Positions 33,701 through 48,000 of a DNA stretch of 64,000 nt are shown piece after piece. Location of the stretch: NCBI GenBank assembly GCA_933228675.1, contig OW121742.1:108005440-108069439 (forward strand), given 5' to 3'. Both the position numbers and the translations under genes were made by a program. Each line of letters begins with the position of its first letter. Positions within the stretch are counted from its first letter, which is position 1. Source of the stretch: Stomorhina lunata (taxonomy: Eukaryota > Arthropoda > Insecta > Diptera > Rhiniidae). Below the pieces are notes generated by a model. It worked only from the letters and a program-made list of their open reading frames with translations. It had not been told where the DNA came from and made no database searches.

Positions 33701-36700
33701 ATTAGTATTAGTATTAGTATTAGTATTAGTATTAGTATTAGTATTAGTATTAGTATTAGTATTAGTATTAGTATTAGTATTAGTATTAGTATTAGTATTA
33801 GTATTAGTATTAGTATTAGTATTAGTATTAGTATTAGTATTAGTATTAGTATTAGTATTAGTATTAGTATTAGTATTAGTATTAGTATTAGTATTAGTAT
33901 TAGTATTAGTATTAGTATTAGTATTAGTATTAGTATTAGTATTAGTATTAGTATTAGTATTAGTATTAGTATTAGTATTAGTATTAGTATTAGTATTAGT
34001 ATTAGTATTAGTATTAGTATTAGTATTAGTATTAGTATTAGTATTAGTATTAGTATTAGTATTAGTATTAGTATTAGTATTAGTATTAGTATTAGTATTA
34101 GTATTAGTATTAGTATTAGTATTAGTATTAGTATTAGTATTAGTATTAGTATTAGTATTAGTATTAGTATTAGTATTAGTATTAGTATTAGTATTAGTAT
34201 TAGTATTAGTATTAGTATTAGTATTAGTATTAGTATTAGTATTAGTATTAGTATTAGTATTAGTATTAGTATTAGTATTAGTATTAGTATTAGTATTAGT
34301 ATTAGTATTAGTATTAGTATTAGTATTAGTATTAGTATTAGTATTAGTATTAGTATTAGTATTAGTATTAGTATTAGTATTAGTATTAGTATTAGTATTA
34401 GTATTAGTATTAGTATTAGTATTAGTATTAGTATTAGTATTAGTATTAGTATTAGTATTAGTATTAGTATTAGTATTAGTATTAGTATTAGTATTAGTAT
34501 TAGTATTAGTATTAGTATTAGTATTAGTATTAGTATTAGTATTAGTATTAGTATTAGTATTAGTATTAGTATTAGTATTAGTATTAGTATTAGTATTAGT
34601 ATTAGTATTAGTATTAGTATTAGTATTAGTATTAGTATTAGTATTAGTATTAGTATTAGTATTAGTATTAGTATTAGTATTAGTATTAGTATTAGTATTA
34701 GTATTAGTATTAGTATTAGTATTAGTATTAGTATTAGTATTAGTATTAGTATTAGTATTAGTATTAGTATTAGTATTAGTATTAGTATTAGTATTAGTAT
34801 TAGTATTAGTATTAGTATTAGTATTAGTATTAGTATTAGTATTAGTATTAGTATTAGTATTAGTATTAGTATTAGTATTAGTATTAGTATTAGTATTAGT
34901 ATTAGTATTAGTATTAGTATTAGTATTAGTATTAGTATTAGTATTAGTATTAGTATTAGTATTAGTATTAGTATTAGTATTAGTATTAGTATTAGTATTA
35001 GTATTAGTATTAGTATTAGTATTAGTATTAGTATTAGTATTAGTATTAGTATTAGTATTAGTATTAGTATTAGTATTAGTATTAGTATTAGTATTAGTAT
35101 TAGTATTAGTATTAGTATTAGTATTAGTATTAGTATTAGTATTAGTATTAGTATTAGTATTAGTATTAGTATTAGTATTAGTATTAGTATTAGTATTAGT
35201 ATTAGTATTAGTATTAGTATTAGTATTAGTATTAGTATTAGTATTAGTATTAGTATTAGTATTAGTATTAGTATTAGTATTAGTATTAGTATTAGTATTA
35301 GTATTAGTATTAGTATTAGTATTAGTATTAGTATTAGTATTAGTATTAGTATTAGTATTAGTATTAGTATTAGTATTAGTATTAGTATTAGTATTAGTAT
35401 TAGTATTAGTATTAGTATTAGTATTAGTATTAGTATTAGTATTAGTATTAGTATTAGTATTAGTATTAGTATTAGTATTAGTATTAGTATTAGTATTAGT
35501 ATTAGTATTAGTATTAGTATTAGTATTAGTATTAGTATTAGTATTAGTATTAGTATTAGTATTAGTATTAGTATTAGTATTAGTATTAGTATTAGTATTA
35601 GTATTAGTATTAGTATTAGTATTAGTATTAGTATTAGTATTAGTATTAGTATTAGTATTAGTATTAGTATTAGTATTAGTATTAGTATTAGTATTAGTAT
35701 TAGTATTAGTATTAGTATTAGTATTAGTATTAGTATTAGTATTAGTATTAGTATTAGTATTAGTATTAGTATTAGTATTAGTATTAGTATTAGTATTAGT
35801 ATTAGTATTAGTATTAGTATTAGTATTAGTATTAGTATTAGTATTAGTATTAGTATTAGTATTAGTATTAGTATTAGTATTAGTATTAGTATTAGTATTA
35901 GTATTAGTATTAGTATTAGTATTAGTATTAGTATTAGTATTAGTATTAGTATTAGTATTAGTATTAGTATTAGTATTAGTATTAGTATTAGTATTAGTAT
36001 TAGTATTAGTATTAGTATTAGTATTAGTATTAGTATTAGTATTAGTATTAGTATTAGTATTAGTATTAGTATTAGTATTAGTATTAGTATTAGTATTAGT
36101 ATTAGTATTAGTATTAGTATTAGTATTAGTATTAGTATTAGTATTAGTATTAGTATTAGTATTAGTATTAGTATTAGTATTAGTATTAGTATTAGTATTA
36201 GTATTAGTATTAGTATTAGTATTAGTATTAGTATTAGTATTAGTATTAGTATTAGTATTAGTATTAGTATTAGTATTAGTATTAGTATTAGTATTAGTAT
36301 TAGTATTAGTATTAGTATTAGTATTAGTATTAGTATTAGTATTAGTATTAGTATTAGTATTAGTATTAGTATTAGTATTAGTATTAGTATTAGTATTAGT
36401 ATTAGTATTAGTATTAGTATTAGTATTAGTATTAGTATTAGTATTAGTATTAGTATTAGTATTAGTATTAGTATTAGTATTAGTATTAGTATTAGTATTA
36501 GTATTAGTATTAGTATTAGTATTAGTATTAGTATTAGTATTAGTATTAGTATTAGTATTAGTATTAGTATTAGTATTAGTATTAGTATTAGTATTAGTAT
36601 TAGTATTAGTATTAGTATTAGTATTAGTATTAGTATTAGTATTAGTATTAGTATTAGTATTAGTATTAGTATTAGTATTAGTATTAGTATTAGTATTAGT

Positions 36701-39700
36701 ATTAGTATTAGTATTAGTATTAGTATTAGTATTAGTATTAGTATTAGTATTAGTATTAGTATTAGTATTAGTATTAGTATTAGTATTAGTATTAGTATTA
36801 GTATTAGTATTAGTATTAGTATTAGTATTAGTATTAGTATTAGTATTAGTATTAGTATTAGTATTAGTATTAGTATTAGTATTAGTATTAGTATTAGTAT
36901 TAGTATTAGTATTAGTATTAGTATTAGTATTAGTATTAGTATTAGTATTAGTATTAGTATTAGTATTAGTATTAGTATTAGTATTAGTATTAGTATTAGT
37001 ATTAGTATTAGTATTAGTATTAGTATTAGTATTAGTATTAGTATTAGTATTAGTATTAGTATTAGTATTAGTATTAGTATTAGTATTAGTATTAGTATTA
37101 GTATTAGTATTAGTATTAGTATTAGTATTAGTATTAGTATTAGTATTAGTATTAGTATTAGTATTAGTATTAGTATTAGTATTAGTATTAGTATTAGTAT
37201 TAGTATTAGTATTAGTATTAGTATTAGTATTAGTATTAGTATTAGTATTAGTATTAGTATTAGTATTAGTATTAGTATTAGTATTAGTATTAGTATTAGT
37301 ATTAGTATTAGTATTAGTATTAGTATTAGTATTAGTATTAGTATTAGTATTAGTATTAGTATTAGTATTAGTATTAGTATTAGTATTAGTATTAGTATTA
37401 GTATTAGTATTAGTATTAGTATTAGTATTAGTATTAGTATTAGTATTAGTATTAGTATTAGTATTAGTATTAGTATTAGTATTAGTATTAGTATTAGTAT
37501 TAGTATTAGTATTAGTATTAGTATTAGTATTAGTATTAGTATTAGTATTAGTATTAGTATTAGTATTAGTATTAGTATTAGTATTAGTATTAGTATTAGT
37601 ATTAGTATTAGTATTAGTATTAGTATTAGTATTAGTATTAGTATTAGTATTAGTATTAGTATTAGTATTAGTATTAGTATTAGTATTAGTATTAGTATTA
37701 GTATTAGTATTAGTATTAGTATTAGTATTAGTATTAGTATTAGTATTAGTATTAGTATTAGTATTAGTATTAGTATTAGTATTAGTATTAGTATTAGTAT
37801 TAGTATTAGTATTAGTATTAGTATTAGTATTAGTATTAGTATTAGTATTAGTATTAGTATTAGTATTAGTATTAGTATTAGTATTAGTATTAGTATTAGT
37901 ATTAGTATTAGTATTAGTATTAGTATTAGTATTAGTATTAGTATTAGTATTAGTATTAGTATTAGTATTAGTATTAGTATTAGTATTAGTATTAGTATTA
38001 GTATTAGTATTAGTATTAGTATTAGTATTAGTATTAGTATTAGTATTAGTATTAGTATTAGTATTAGTATTAGTATTAGTATTAGTATTAGTATTAGTAT
38101 TAGTATTAGTATTAGTATTAGTATTAGTATTAGTATTAGTATTAGTATTAGTATTAGTATTAGTATTAGTATTAGTATTAGTATTAGTATTAGTATTAGT
38201 ATTAGTATTAGTATTAGTATTAGTATTAGTATTAGTATTAGTATTAGTATTAGTATTAGTATTAGTATTAGTATTAGTATTAGTATTAGTATTAGTATTA
38301 GTATTAGTATTAGTATTAGTATTAGTATTAGTATTAGTATTAGTATTAGTATTAGTATTAGTATTAGTATTAGTATTAGTATTAGTATTAGTATTAGTAT
38401 TAGTATTAGTATTAGTATTAGTATTAGTATTAGTATTAGTATTAGTATTAGTATTAGTATTAGTATTAGTATTAGTATTAGTATTAGTATTAGTATTAGT
38501 ATTAGTATTAGTATTAGTATTAGTATTAGTATTAGTATTAGTATTAGTATTAGTATTAGTATTAGTATTAGTATTAGTATTAGTATTAGTATTAGTATTA
38601 GTATTAGTATTAGTATTAGTATTAGTATTAGTATTAGTATTAGTATTAGTATTAGTATTAGTATTAGTATTAGTATTAGTATTAGTATTAGTATTAGTAT
38701 TAGTATTAGTATTAGTATTAGTATTAGTATTAGTATTAGTATTAGTATTAGTATTAGTATTAGTATTAGTATTAGTATTAGTATTAGTATTAGTATTAGT
38801 ATTAGTATTAGTATTAGTATTAGTATTAGTATTAGTATTAGTATTAGTATTAGTATTAGTATTAGTATTAGTATTAGTATTAGTATTAGTATTAGTATTA
38901 GTATTAGTATTAGTATTAGTATTAGTATTAGTATTAGTATTAGTATTAGTATTAGTATTAGTATTAGTATTAGTATTAGTATTAGTATTAGTATTAGTAT
39001 TAGTATTAGTATTAGTATTAGTATTAGTATTAGTATTAGTATTAGTATTAGTATTAGTATTAGTATTAGTATTAGTATTAGTATTAGTATTAGTATTAGT
39101 ATTAGTATTAGTATTAGTATTAGTATTAGTATTAGTATTAGTATTAGTATTAGTATTAGTATTAGTATTAGTATTAGTATTAGTATTAGTATTAGTATTA
39201 GTATTAGTATTAGTATTAGTATTAGTATTAGTATTAGTATTAGTATTAGTATTAGTATTAGTATTAGTATTAGTATTAGTATTAGTATTAGTATTAGTAT
39301 TAGTATTAGTATTAGTATTAGTATTAGTATTAGTATTAGTATTAGTATTAGTATTAGTATTAGTATTAGTATTAGTATTAGTATTAGTATTAGTATTAGT
39401 ATTAGTATTAGTATTAGTATTAGTATTAGTATTAGTATTAGTATTAGTATTAGTATTAGTATTAGTATTAGTATTAGTATTAGTATTAGTATTAGTATTA
39501 GTATTAGTATTAGTATTAGTATTAGTATTAGTATTAGTATTAGTATTAGTATTAGTATTAGTATTAGTATTAGTATTAGTATTAGTATTAGTATTAGTAT
39601 TAGTATTAGTATTAGTATTAGTATTAGTATTAGTATTAGTATTAGTATTAGTATTAGTATTAGTATTAGTATTAGTATTAGTATTAGTATTAGTATTAGT

Positions 39701-40457
39701 ATTAGTATTAGTATTAGTATTAGTATTAGTATTAGTATTAGTATTAGTATTAGTATTAGTATTAGTATTAGTATTAGTATTAGTATTAGTATTAGTATTA
39801 GTATTAGTATTAGTATTAGTATTAGTATTAGTATTAGTATTAGTATTAGTATTAGTATTAGTATTAGTATTAGTATTAGTATTAGTATTAGTATTAGTAT
39901 TAGTATTAGTATTAGTATTAGTATTAGTATTAGTATTAGTATTAGTATTAGTATTAGTATTAGTATTAGTATTAGTATTAGTATTAGTATTAGTATTAGT
40001 ATTAGTATTAGTATTAGTATTAGTATTAGTATTAGTATTAGTATTAGTATTAGTATTAGTATTAGTATTAGTATTAGTATTAGTATTAGTATTAGTATTA
40101 GTATTAGTATTAGTATTAGTATTAGTATTAGTATTAGTATTAGTATTAGTATTAGTATTAGTATTAGTATTAGTATTAGTATTAGTATTAGTATTAGTAT
40201 TAGTATTAGTATTAGTATTAGTATTAGTATTAGTATTAGTATTAGTATTAGTATTAGTATTAGTATTAGTATTAGTATTAGTATTAGTATTAGTATTAGT
40301 ATTAGTATTAGTATTAGTATTAGTATTAGTATTAGTATTAGTATTAGTATTAGTATTAGTATTAGTATTAGTATTAGTATTAGTATTAGTATTAGTATTA
40401 GTATTAGTATTAGTATTAGTATTAGTATTAGTATTAGTATTAGTATTAGTATTAGTA
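30712..40457. repeat. (TATTAG)n hexamer satellite, segment 1
   Basis: About 9.75 kb (roughly 1,620 units) of the exact hexamer TATTAG follows a slightly irregular first unit at 30712-30717. I saw no change of phase to the right end at 40457, where the Tc3-like transposon is inserted. Sequence and phase continue exactly at 42057 if the transposon and one TA are removed. Confidence 0.99.
40456..40457. repeat. TA target duplication, left
   Basis: TA of the satellite is duplicated at 42057-42058. Removing the element and one TA restores an unbroken ATTAGTATTAG run. Confidence 0.95.
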
Positions 40458-40483
40458 CAGTATGCGAAGTTTACTTAGCCGCA
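40458..40483 (+). repeat. Left terminal inverted repeat of Tc3-like element
   Basis: 26 bp starting CAGTATGCGAAG and ending TTAGCCGCA. One mismatch (G/A at position 12) to the right terminus. Confidence 0.95.
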
Positions 40484-40647
40484 TATTAAAAACTTAGCAA
40501 ACAAAGCTTTTTCTTGAACTTATTTTAAAATAAGCGTTTCTTTTATTGCATATTATTAAATATTAGCAACATTTAACGTTCTTATAAACAACCAAAACAT
40601 CATAACGGTACTTTATTATAAAAAATATACCAAAAGTAAGGAATTAG

Positions 40648-40668
40648 TGCGAAATTTACTTAGCCGCA
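40648..40668 (+). repeat. Left internal repeat (second transposase site?)
   Basis: 21 bp, TGCGAAATTTACTT then AGCCGCA, is identical to the matching part of the right terminus. It is in the same orientation as the left terminus, offset 185 bp. By analogy with Tc3 and IR/DR elements it may be a second transposase-binding site; that role is inferred. Confidence 0.75.
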
Positions 40669-40798
40669 GTCGCGTTTTTCTCCTCTTACTGGTAAGAATA
40701 AAATAAAATAAGAAAAAGAAACTGTATTTTTTTTAAAGTTTCAATATTTTAAAAATATTTTATGTTTTTTTTTTTTGTGAAAAAGCTTTAACGTTGAA

Positions 40799-41797
40799 AT
40801 GGCAAAAGGAAAGCAGCTTAGTGATGTGGAAAAAGGCCAAATTAAGGTTTTAAAGGAAAATGGCTTGTCCAATCGAAAAATTGCCCATCAAATTAATAGA
40901 TCCGAGAAAGCAGTAAGAAATTTTTTAAGATTAGGCGAAAAATATGGCCAATCTTCCTCAAAAAATAAGCGAAACTCCAAGGTAAGCCAACGAGATGTTT
41001 CAAAAATTAAAGAAGAAGCCACAAAAAATCGGTTAACTTGTTCCCAAATTGTGGCCAAATTGCAACTTCCAGTTGGGAAGAGAAGAGTTCAACAAATTTT
41101 ATCTAAAAGTAAAAACATTAAGTGGAAAAAAAGCATGAGCAAGCCACCTCTAACCGCTGCTCATAAGGTTGCAAGATTAGAGTTTGCAAAACTTCATATG
41201 GCGTGGACAAAAGAGTGGCGAAATATAATTTTTTCTGATGAGAAAAAATTCAACTTAGACGGCCCAGATGGCCTTTCTTATTACTGGCACGATTTGCAGA
41301 GCAATAATCGCCCACGAATGAGCCGCAATTTTGGAGGAGGCTCCCTTATGATATGGGGTGCATTTTCCTTCCATGGGAAACTAACATTATGTTTTGTTCC
41401 ACCAAAAATGAATTCCGAAAGATACGTTGAAATGTTGGAAGACGTTCTTATTAATTATTTGGAAGAAAAAAATGAAATAAATTTCATTTTTCAACAGGAT
41501 AATGCCAGTATTCACATTTCAAATGTCTCCAAAAGGTTCTTTAGCTCCCATTCTATATCACTTCTAGATTGGCCGGCCAGAAGTCCAGACTTAAACCCGA
41601 TTGAAAATGTTTGGGGTATAATTGCACGTACGGTTTATCGAAATGGAAAACAATTTACAAGCGTTTCAGAACTAAAATTAGCAATTTTACAAGCCTGGTT
41701 AGACCTGGACAGATTACTCCTTCAAAATCTCTCAGATTCTATGCCATCGAGAATTTTTGAAGTAATTTCAAAAAAAGGAGGCGTAACAAAGTATTAA
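40799..41797 (+). CDS. Tc3-like transposase (332 aa)
   Basis: Cut-and-paste transposase acting on the element's own ends and inserting at TA. The N-terminal region, residues about 1-50, has a helix-turn-helix pattern (LSDVEKGQIKVLKENGLSNR, then KIAHQINRS) used to bind the terminal repeats. A second DNA-binding region lies at about 60-110. The catalytic domain shows FSDEKKFNLDGPDG with Asp147, NFGGGSLMIWGAF at 177-189, FQQDNASIH with Asp234, and DWPARSPDLNPIENVWG with Glu269. D234 to E269 leaves 34 residues between, i.e. DD34E. The C-terminus ends KGGVTKY. Length is normal for the family, no stop or frameshift is present, and the ATG at 40799 is the natural start. Close in motif pattern to C. 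elegans Tc3A. It looks functional. Confidence 0.95.
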   Translation: MAKGKQLSDVEKGQIKVLKENGLSNRKIAHQINRSEKAVRNFLRLGEKYGQSSSKNKRNSKVSQRDVSKIKEEATKNRLTCSQIVAKLQLPVGKRRVQQILSKSKNIKWKKSMSKPPLTAAHKVARLEFAKLHMAWTKEWRNIIFSDEKKFNLDGPDGLSYYWHDLQSNNRPRMSRNFGGGSLMIWGAFSFHGKLTLCFVPPKMNSERYVEMLEDVLINYLEEKNEINFIFQQDNASIHISNVSKRFFSSHSISLLDWPARSPDLNPIENVWGIIARTVYRNGKQFTSVSELKLAILQAWLDLDRLLLQNLSDSMPSRIFEVISKKGGVTKY

Positions 41798-41856
41798 ATG
41801 TAAAAACATTATGCATTTTTTAGGAAGAAGTTTAGTTTTTTCGTTTAATTGCGGTA

Positions 41857-41877
41857 TGCGGCTAAGTATATTTCGCA
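41857..41877 (-). repeat. Right internal repeat (second transposase site?)
   Basis: TGCGGCTAAGTATATTTCGC A (21 bp) has one mismatch to the terminal core. It is offset 174 bp from the right terminus, in the same orientation as that terminus. It mirrors the left internal repeat. Confidence 0.75.
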
Positions 41878-42030
41878 CCTAGAATTACTTATAGTTTTTT
41901 ATTTTCCATAATTTAAGGAGCAAAAATATTTTTCGTTCATTATTTAATTATAAATAAAAAGAAATAAAAATAAGTTTGGTTTCAATTTATTTGTGCTGTT
42001 TTTTATATAAGAAATTTAAAATAAGTCGAG

Positions 42031-42056
42031 TGCGGCTAAGTAAATTTCGCATACTG
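42031..42056 (-). repeat. Right terminal inverted repeat of Tc3-like element
   Basis: 26 bp, starts TGCGGCTAAG and ends TTTCGCATACTG. It is followed by the duplicated TA at 42057-42058. Confidence 0.95.
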
Positions 42057-45000
42057 TATTAGTATTAGTATTAGTATTAGTATTAGTATTAGTATTAGTA
42101 TTAGTATTAGTATTAGTATTAGTATTAGTATTAGTATTAGTATTAGTATTAGTATTAGTATTAGTATTAGTATTAGTATTAGTATTAGTATTAGTATTAG
42201 TATTAGTATTAGTATTAGTATTAGTATTAGTATTAGTATTAGTATTAGTATTAGTATTAGTATTAGTATTAGTATTAGTATTAGTATTAGTATTAGTATT
42301 AGTATTAGTATTAGTATTAGTATTAGTATTAGTATTAGTATTAGTATTAGTATTAGTATTAGTATTAGTATTAGTATTAGTATTAGTATTAGTATTAGTA
42401 TTAGTATTAGTATTAGTATTAGTATTAGTATTAGTATTAGTATTAGTATTAGTATTAGTATTAGTATTAGTATTAGTATTAGTATTAGTATTAGTATTAG
42501 TATTAGTATTAGTATTAGTATTAGTATTAGTATTAGTATTAGTATTAGTATTAGTATTAGTATTAGTATTAGTATTAGTATTAGTATTAGTATTAGTATT
42601 AGTATTAGTATTAGTATTAGTATTAGTATTAGTATTAGTATTAGTATTAGTATTAGTATTAGTATTAGTATTAGTATTAGTATTAGTATTAGTATTAGTA
42701 TTAGTATTAGTATTAGTATTAGTATTAGTATTAGTATTAGTATTAGTATTAGTATTAGTATTAGTATTAGTATTAGTATTAGTATTAGTATTAGTATTAG
42801 TATTAGTATTAGTATTAGTATTAGTATTAGTATTAGTATTAGTATTAGTATTAGTATTAGTATTAGTATTAGTATTAGTATTAGTATTAGTATTAGTATT
42901 AGTATTAGTATTAGTATTAGTATTAGTATTAGTATTAGTATTAGTATTAGTATTAGTATTAGTATTAGTATTAGTATTAGTATTAGTATTAGTATTAGTA
43001 TTAGTATTAGTATTAGTATTAGTATTAGTATTAGTATTAGTATTAGTATTAGTATTAGTATTAGTATTAGTATTAGTATTAGTATTAGTATTAGTATTAG
43101 TATTAGTATTAGTATTAGTATTAGTATTAGTATTAGTATTAGTATTAGTATTAGTATTAGTATTAGTATTAGTATTAGTATTAGTATTAGTATTAGTATT
43201 AGTATTAGTATTAGTATTAGTATTAGTATTAGTATTAGTATTAGTATTAGTATTAGTATTAGTATTAGTATTAGTATTAGTATTAGTATTAGTATTAGTA
43301 TTAGTATTAGTATTAGTATTAGTATTAGTATTAGTATTAGTATTAGTATTAGTATTAGTATTAGTATTAGTATTAGTATTAGTATTAGTATTAGTATTAG
43401 TATTAGTATTAGTATTAGTATTAGTATTAGTATTAGTATTAGTATTAGTATTAGTATTAGTATTAGTATTAGTATTAGTATTAGTATTAGTATTAGTATT
43501 AGTATTAGTATTAGTATTAGTATTAGTATTAGTATTAGTATTAGTATTAGTATTAGTATTAGTATTAGTATTAGTATTAGTATTAGTATTAGTATTAGTA
43601 TTAGTATTAGTATTAGTATTAGTATTAGTATTAGTATTAGTATTAGTATTAGTATTAGTATTAGTATTAGTATTAGTATTAGTATTAGTATTAGTATTAG
43701 TATTAGTATTAGTATTAGTATTAGTATTAGTATTAGTATTAGTATTAGTATTAGTATTAGTATTAGTATTAGTATTAGTATTAGTATTAGTATTAGTATT
43801 AGTATTAGTATTAGTATTAGTATTAGTATTAGTATTAGTATTAGTATTAGTATTAGTATTAGTATTAGTATTAGTATTAGTATTAGTATTAGTATTAGTA
43901 TTAGTATTAGTATTAGTATTAGTATTAGTATTAGTATTAGTATTAGTATTAGTATTAGTATTAGTATTAGTATTAGTATTAGTATTAGTATTAGTATTAG
44001 TATTAGTATTAGTATTAGTATTAGTATTAGTATTAGTATTAGTATTAGTATTAGTATTAGTATTAGTATTAGTATTAGTATTAGTATTAGTATTAGTATT
44101 AGTATTAGTATTAGTATTAGTATTAGTATTAGTATTAGTATTAGTATTAGTATTAGTATTAGTATTAGTATTAGTATTAGTATTAGTATTAGTATTAGTA
44201 TTAGTATTAGTATTAGTATTAGTATTAGTATTAGTATTAGTATTAGTATTAGTATTAGTATTAGTATTAGTATTAGTATTAGTATTAGTATTAGTATTAG
44301 TATTAGTATTAGTATTAGTATTAGTATTAGTATTAGTATTAGTATTAGTATTAGTATTAGTATTAGTATTAGTATTAGTATTAGTATTAGTATTAGTATT
44401 AGTATTAGTATTAGTATTAGTATTAGTATTAGTATTAGTATTAGTATTAGTATTAGTATTAGTATTAGTATTAGTATTAGTATTAGTATTAGTATTAGTA
44501 TTAGTATTAGTATTAGTATTAGTATTAGTATTAGTATTAGTATTAGTATTAGTATTAGTATTAGTATTAGTATTAGTATTAGTATTAGTATTAGTATTAG
44601 TATTAGTATTAGTATTAGTATTAGTATTAGTATTAGTATTAGTATTAGTATTAGTATTAGTATTAGTATTAGTATTAGTATTAGTATTAGTATTAGTATT
44701 AGTATTAGTATTAGTATTAGTATTAGTATTAGTATTAGTATTAGTATTAGTATTAGTATTAGTATTAGTATTAGTATTAGTATTAGTATTAGTATTAGTA
44801 TTAGTATTAGTATTAGTATTAGTATTAGTATTAGTATTAGTATTAGTATTAGTATTAGTATTAGTATTAGTATTAGTATTAGTATTAGTATTAGTATTAG
44901 TATTAGTATTAGTATTAGTATTAGTATTAGTATTAGTATTAGTATTAGTATTAGTATTAGTATTAGTATTAGTATTAGTATTAGTATTAGTATTAGTATT

Positions 45001-48000
45001 AGTATTAGTATTAGTATTAGTATTAGTATTAGTATTAGTATTAGTATTAGTATTAGTATTAGTATTAGTATTAGTATTAGTATTAGTATTAGTATTAGTA
45101 TTAGTATTAGTATTAGTATTAGTATTAGTATTAGTATTAGTATTAGTATTAGTATTAGTATTAGTATTAGTATTAGTATTAGTATTAGTATTAGTATTAG
45201 TATTAGTATTAGTATTAGTATTAGTATTAGTATTAGTATTAGTATTAGTATTAGTATTAGTATTAGTATTAGTATTAGTATTAGTATTAGTATTAGTATT
45301 AGTATTAGTATTAGTATTAGTATTAGTATTAGTATTAGTATTAGTATTAGTATTAGTATTAGTATTAGTATTAGTATTAGTATTAGTATTAGTATTAGTA
45401 TTAGTATTAGTATTAGTATTAGTATTAGTATTAGTATTAGTATTAGTATTAGTATTAGTATTAGTATTAGTATTAGTATTAGTATTAGTATTAGTATTAG
45501 TATTAGTATTAGTATTAGTATTAGTATTAGTATTAGTATTAGTATTAGTATTAGTATTAGTATTAGTATTAGTATTAGTATTAGTATTAGTATTAGTATT
45601 AGTATTAGTATTAGTATTAGTATTAGTATTAGTATTAGTATTAGTATTAGTATTAGTATTAGTATTAGTATTAGTATTAGTATTAGTATTAGTATTAGTA
45701 TTAGTATTAGTATTAGTATTAGTATTAGTATTAGTATTAGTATTAGTATTAGTATTAGTATTAGTATTAGTATTAGTATTAGTATTAGTATTAGTATTAG
45801 TATTAGTATTAGTATTAGTATTAGTATTAGTATTAGTATTAGTATTAGTATTAGTATTAGTATTAGTATTAGTATTAGTATTAGTATTAGTATTAGTATT
45901 AGTATTAGTATTAGTATTAGTATTAGTATTAGTATTAGTATTAGTATTAGTATTAGTATTAGTATTAGTATTAGTATTAGTATTAGTATTAGTATTAGTA
46001 TTAGTATTAGTATTAGTATTAGTATTAGTATTAGTATTAGTATTAGTATTAGTATTAGTATTAGTATTAGTATTAGTATTAGTATTAGTATTAGTATTAG
46101 TATTAGTATTAGTATTAGTATTAGTATTAGTATTAGTATTAGTATTAGTATTAGTATTAGTATTAGTATTAGTATTAGTATTAGTATTAGTATTAGTATT
46201 AGTATTAGTATTAGTATTAGTATTAGTATTAGTATTAGTATTAGTATTAGTATTAGTATTAGTATTAGTATTAGTATTAGTATTAGTATTAGTATTAGTA
46301 TTAGTATTAGTATTAGTATTAGTATTAGTATTAGTATTAGTATTAGTATTAGTATTAGTATTAGTATTAGTATTAGTATTAGTATTAGTATTAGTATTAG
46401 TATTAGTATTAGTATTAGTATTAGTATTAGTATTAGTATTAGTATTAGTATTAGTATTAGTATTAGTATTAGTATTAGTATTAGTATTAGTATTAGTATT
46501 AGTATTAGTATTAGTATTAGTATTAGTATTAGTATTAGTATTAGTATTAGTATTAGTATTAGTATTAGTATTAGTATTAGTATTAGTATTAGTATTAGTA
46601 TTAGTATTAGTATTAGTATTAGTATTAGTATTAGTATTAGTATTAGTATTAGTATTAGTATTAGTATTAGTATTAGTATTAGTATTAGTATTAGTATTAG
46701 TATTAGTATTAGTATTAGTATTAGTATTAGTATTAGTATTAGTATTAGTATTAGTATTAGTATTAGTATTAGTATTAGTATTAGTATTAGTATTAGTATT
46801 AGTATTAGTATTAGTATTAGTATTAGTATTAGTATTAGTATTAGTATTAGTATTAGTATTAGTATTAGTATTAGTATTAGTATTAGTATTAGTATTAGTA
46901 TTAGTATTAGTATTAGTATTAGTATTAGTATTAGTATTAGTATTAGTATTAGTATTAGTATTAGTATTAGTATTAGTATTAGTATTAGTATTAGTATTAG
47001 TATTAGTATTAGTATTAGTATTAGTATTAGTATTAGTATTAGTATTAGTATTAGTATTAGTATTAGTATTAGTATTAGTATTAGTATTAGTATTAGTATT
47101 AGTATTAGTATTAGTATTAGTATTAGTATTAGTATTAGTATTAGTATTAGTATTAGTATTAGTATTAGTATTAGTATTAGTATTAGTATTAGTATTAGTA
47201 TTAGTATTAGTATTAGTATTAGTATTAGTATTAGTATTAGTATTAGTATTAGTATTAGTATTAGTATTAGTATTAGTATTAGTATTAGTATTAGTATTAG
47301 TATTAGTATTAGTATTAGTATTAGTATTAGTATTAGTATTAGTATTAGTATTAGTATTAGTATTAGTATTAGTATTAGTATTAGTATTAGTATTAGTATT
47401 AGTATTAGTATTAGTATTAGTATTAGTATTAGTATTAGTATTAGTATTAGTATTAGTATTAGTATTAGTATTAGTATTAGTATTAGTATTAGTATTAGTA
47501 TTAGTATTAGTATTAGTATTAGTATTAGTATTAGTATTAGTATTAGTATTAGTATTAGTATTAGTATTAGTATTAGTATTAGTATTAGTATTAGTATTAG
47601 TATTAGTATTAGTATTAGTATTAGTATTAGTATTAGTATTAGTATTAGTATTAGTATTAGTATTAGTATTAGTATTAGTATTAGTATTAGTATTAGTATT
47701 AGTATTAGTATTAGTATTAGTATTAGTATTAGTATTAGTATTAGTATTAGTATTAGTATTAGTATTAGTATTAGTATTAGTATTAGTATTAGTATTAGTA
47801 TTAGTATTAGTATTAGTATTAGTATTAGTATTAGTATTAGTATTAGTATTAGTATTAGTATTAGTATTAGTATTAGTATTAGTATTAGTATTAGTATTAG
47901 TATTAGTATTAGTATTAGTATTAGTATTAGTATTAGTATTAGTATTAGTATTAGTATTAGTATTAGTATTAGTATTAGTATTAGTATTAGTATTAGTATT

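Larger units (their letters stand above)
40458..42056 (+). mobile_element. Tc3-like DNA transposon, complete (1,599 bp)
   Basis: A Tc1/mariner-superfamily element inserted in the hexamer satellite. Terminal repeats of 26 bp (40458-40483 and 42031-42056) begin CAGTATGCGAA and differ at one position. TA is duplicated on both sides. Each end has a second, internal copy of the repeat about 175-185 bp inward. One intact transposase gene fills the centre. The structure, intact ORF and exact target duplication point to a recent insertion and a potentially autonomous element. In C. elegans Tc3 the transposase has a terminal and an internal binding site about 180 bp apart in each end, which this layout resembles. 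Confidence 0.93.

Noticed and set aside
30712..40457. Reading the hexamer array as a telomere
   Set aside because: Only one G per unit, non-satellite sequence on both sides, and flies lack canonical telomerase repeats. The resemblance to TTAGGG-type repeats is only partial.
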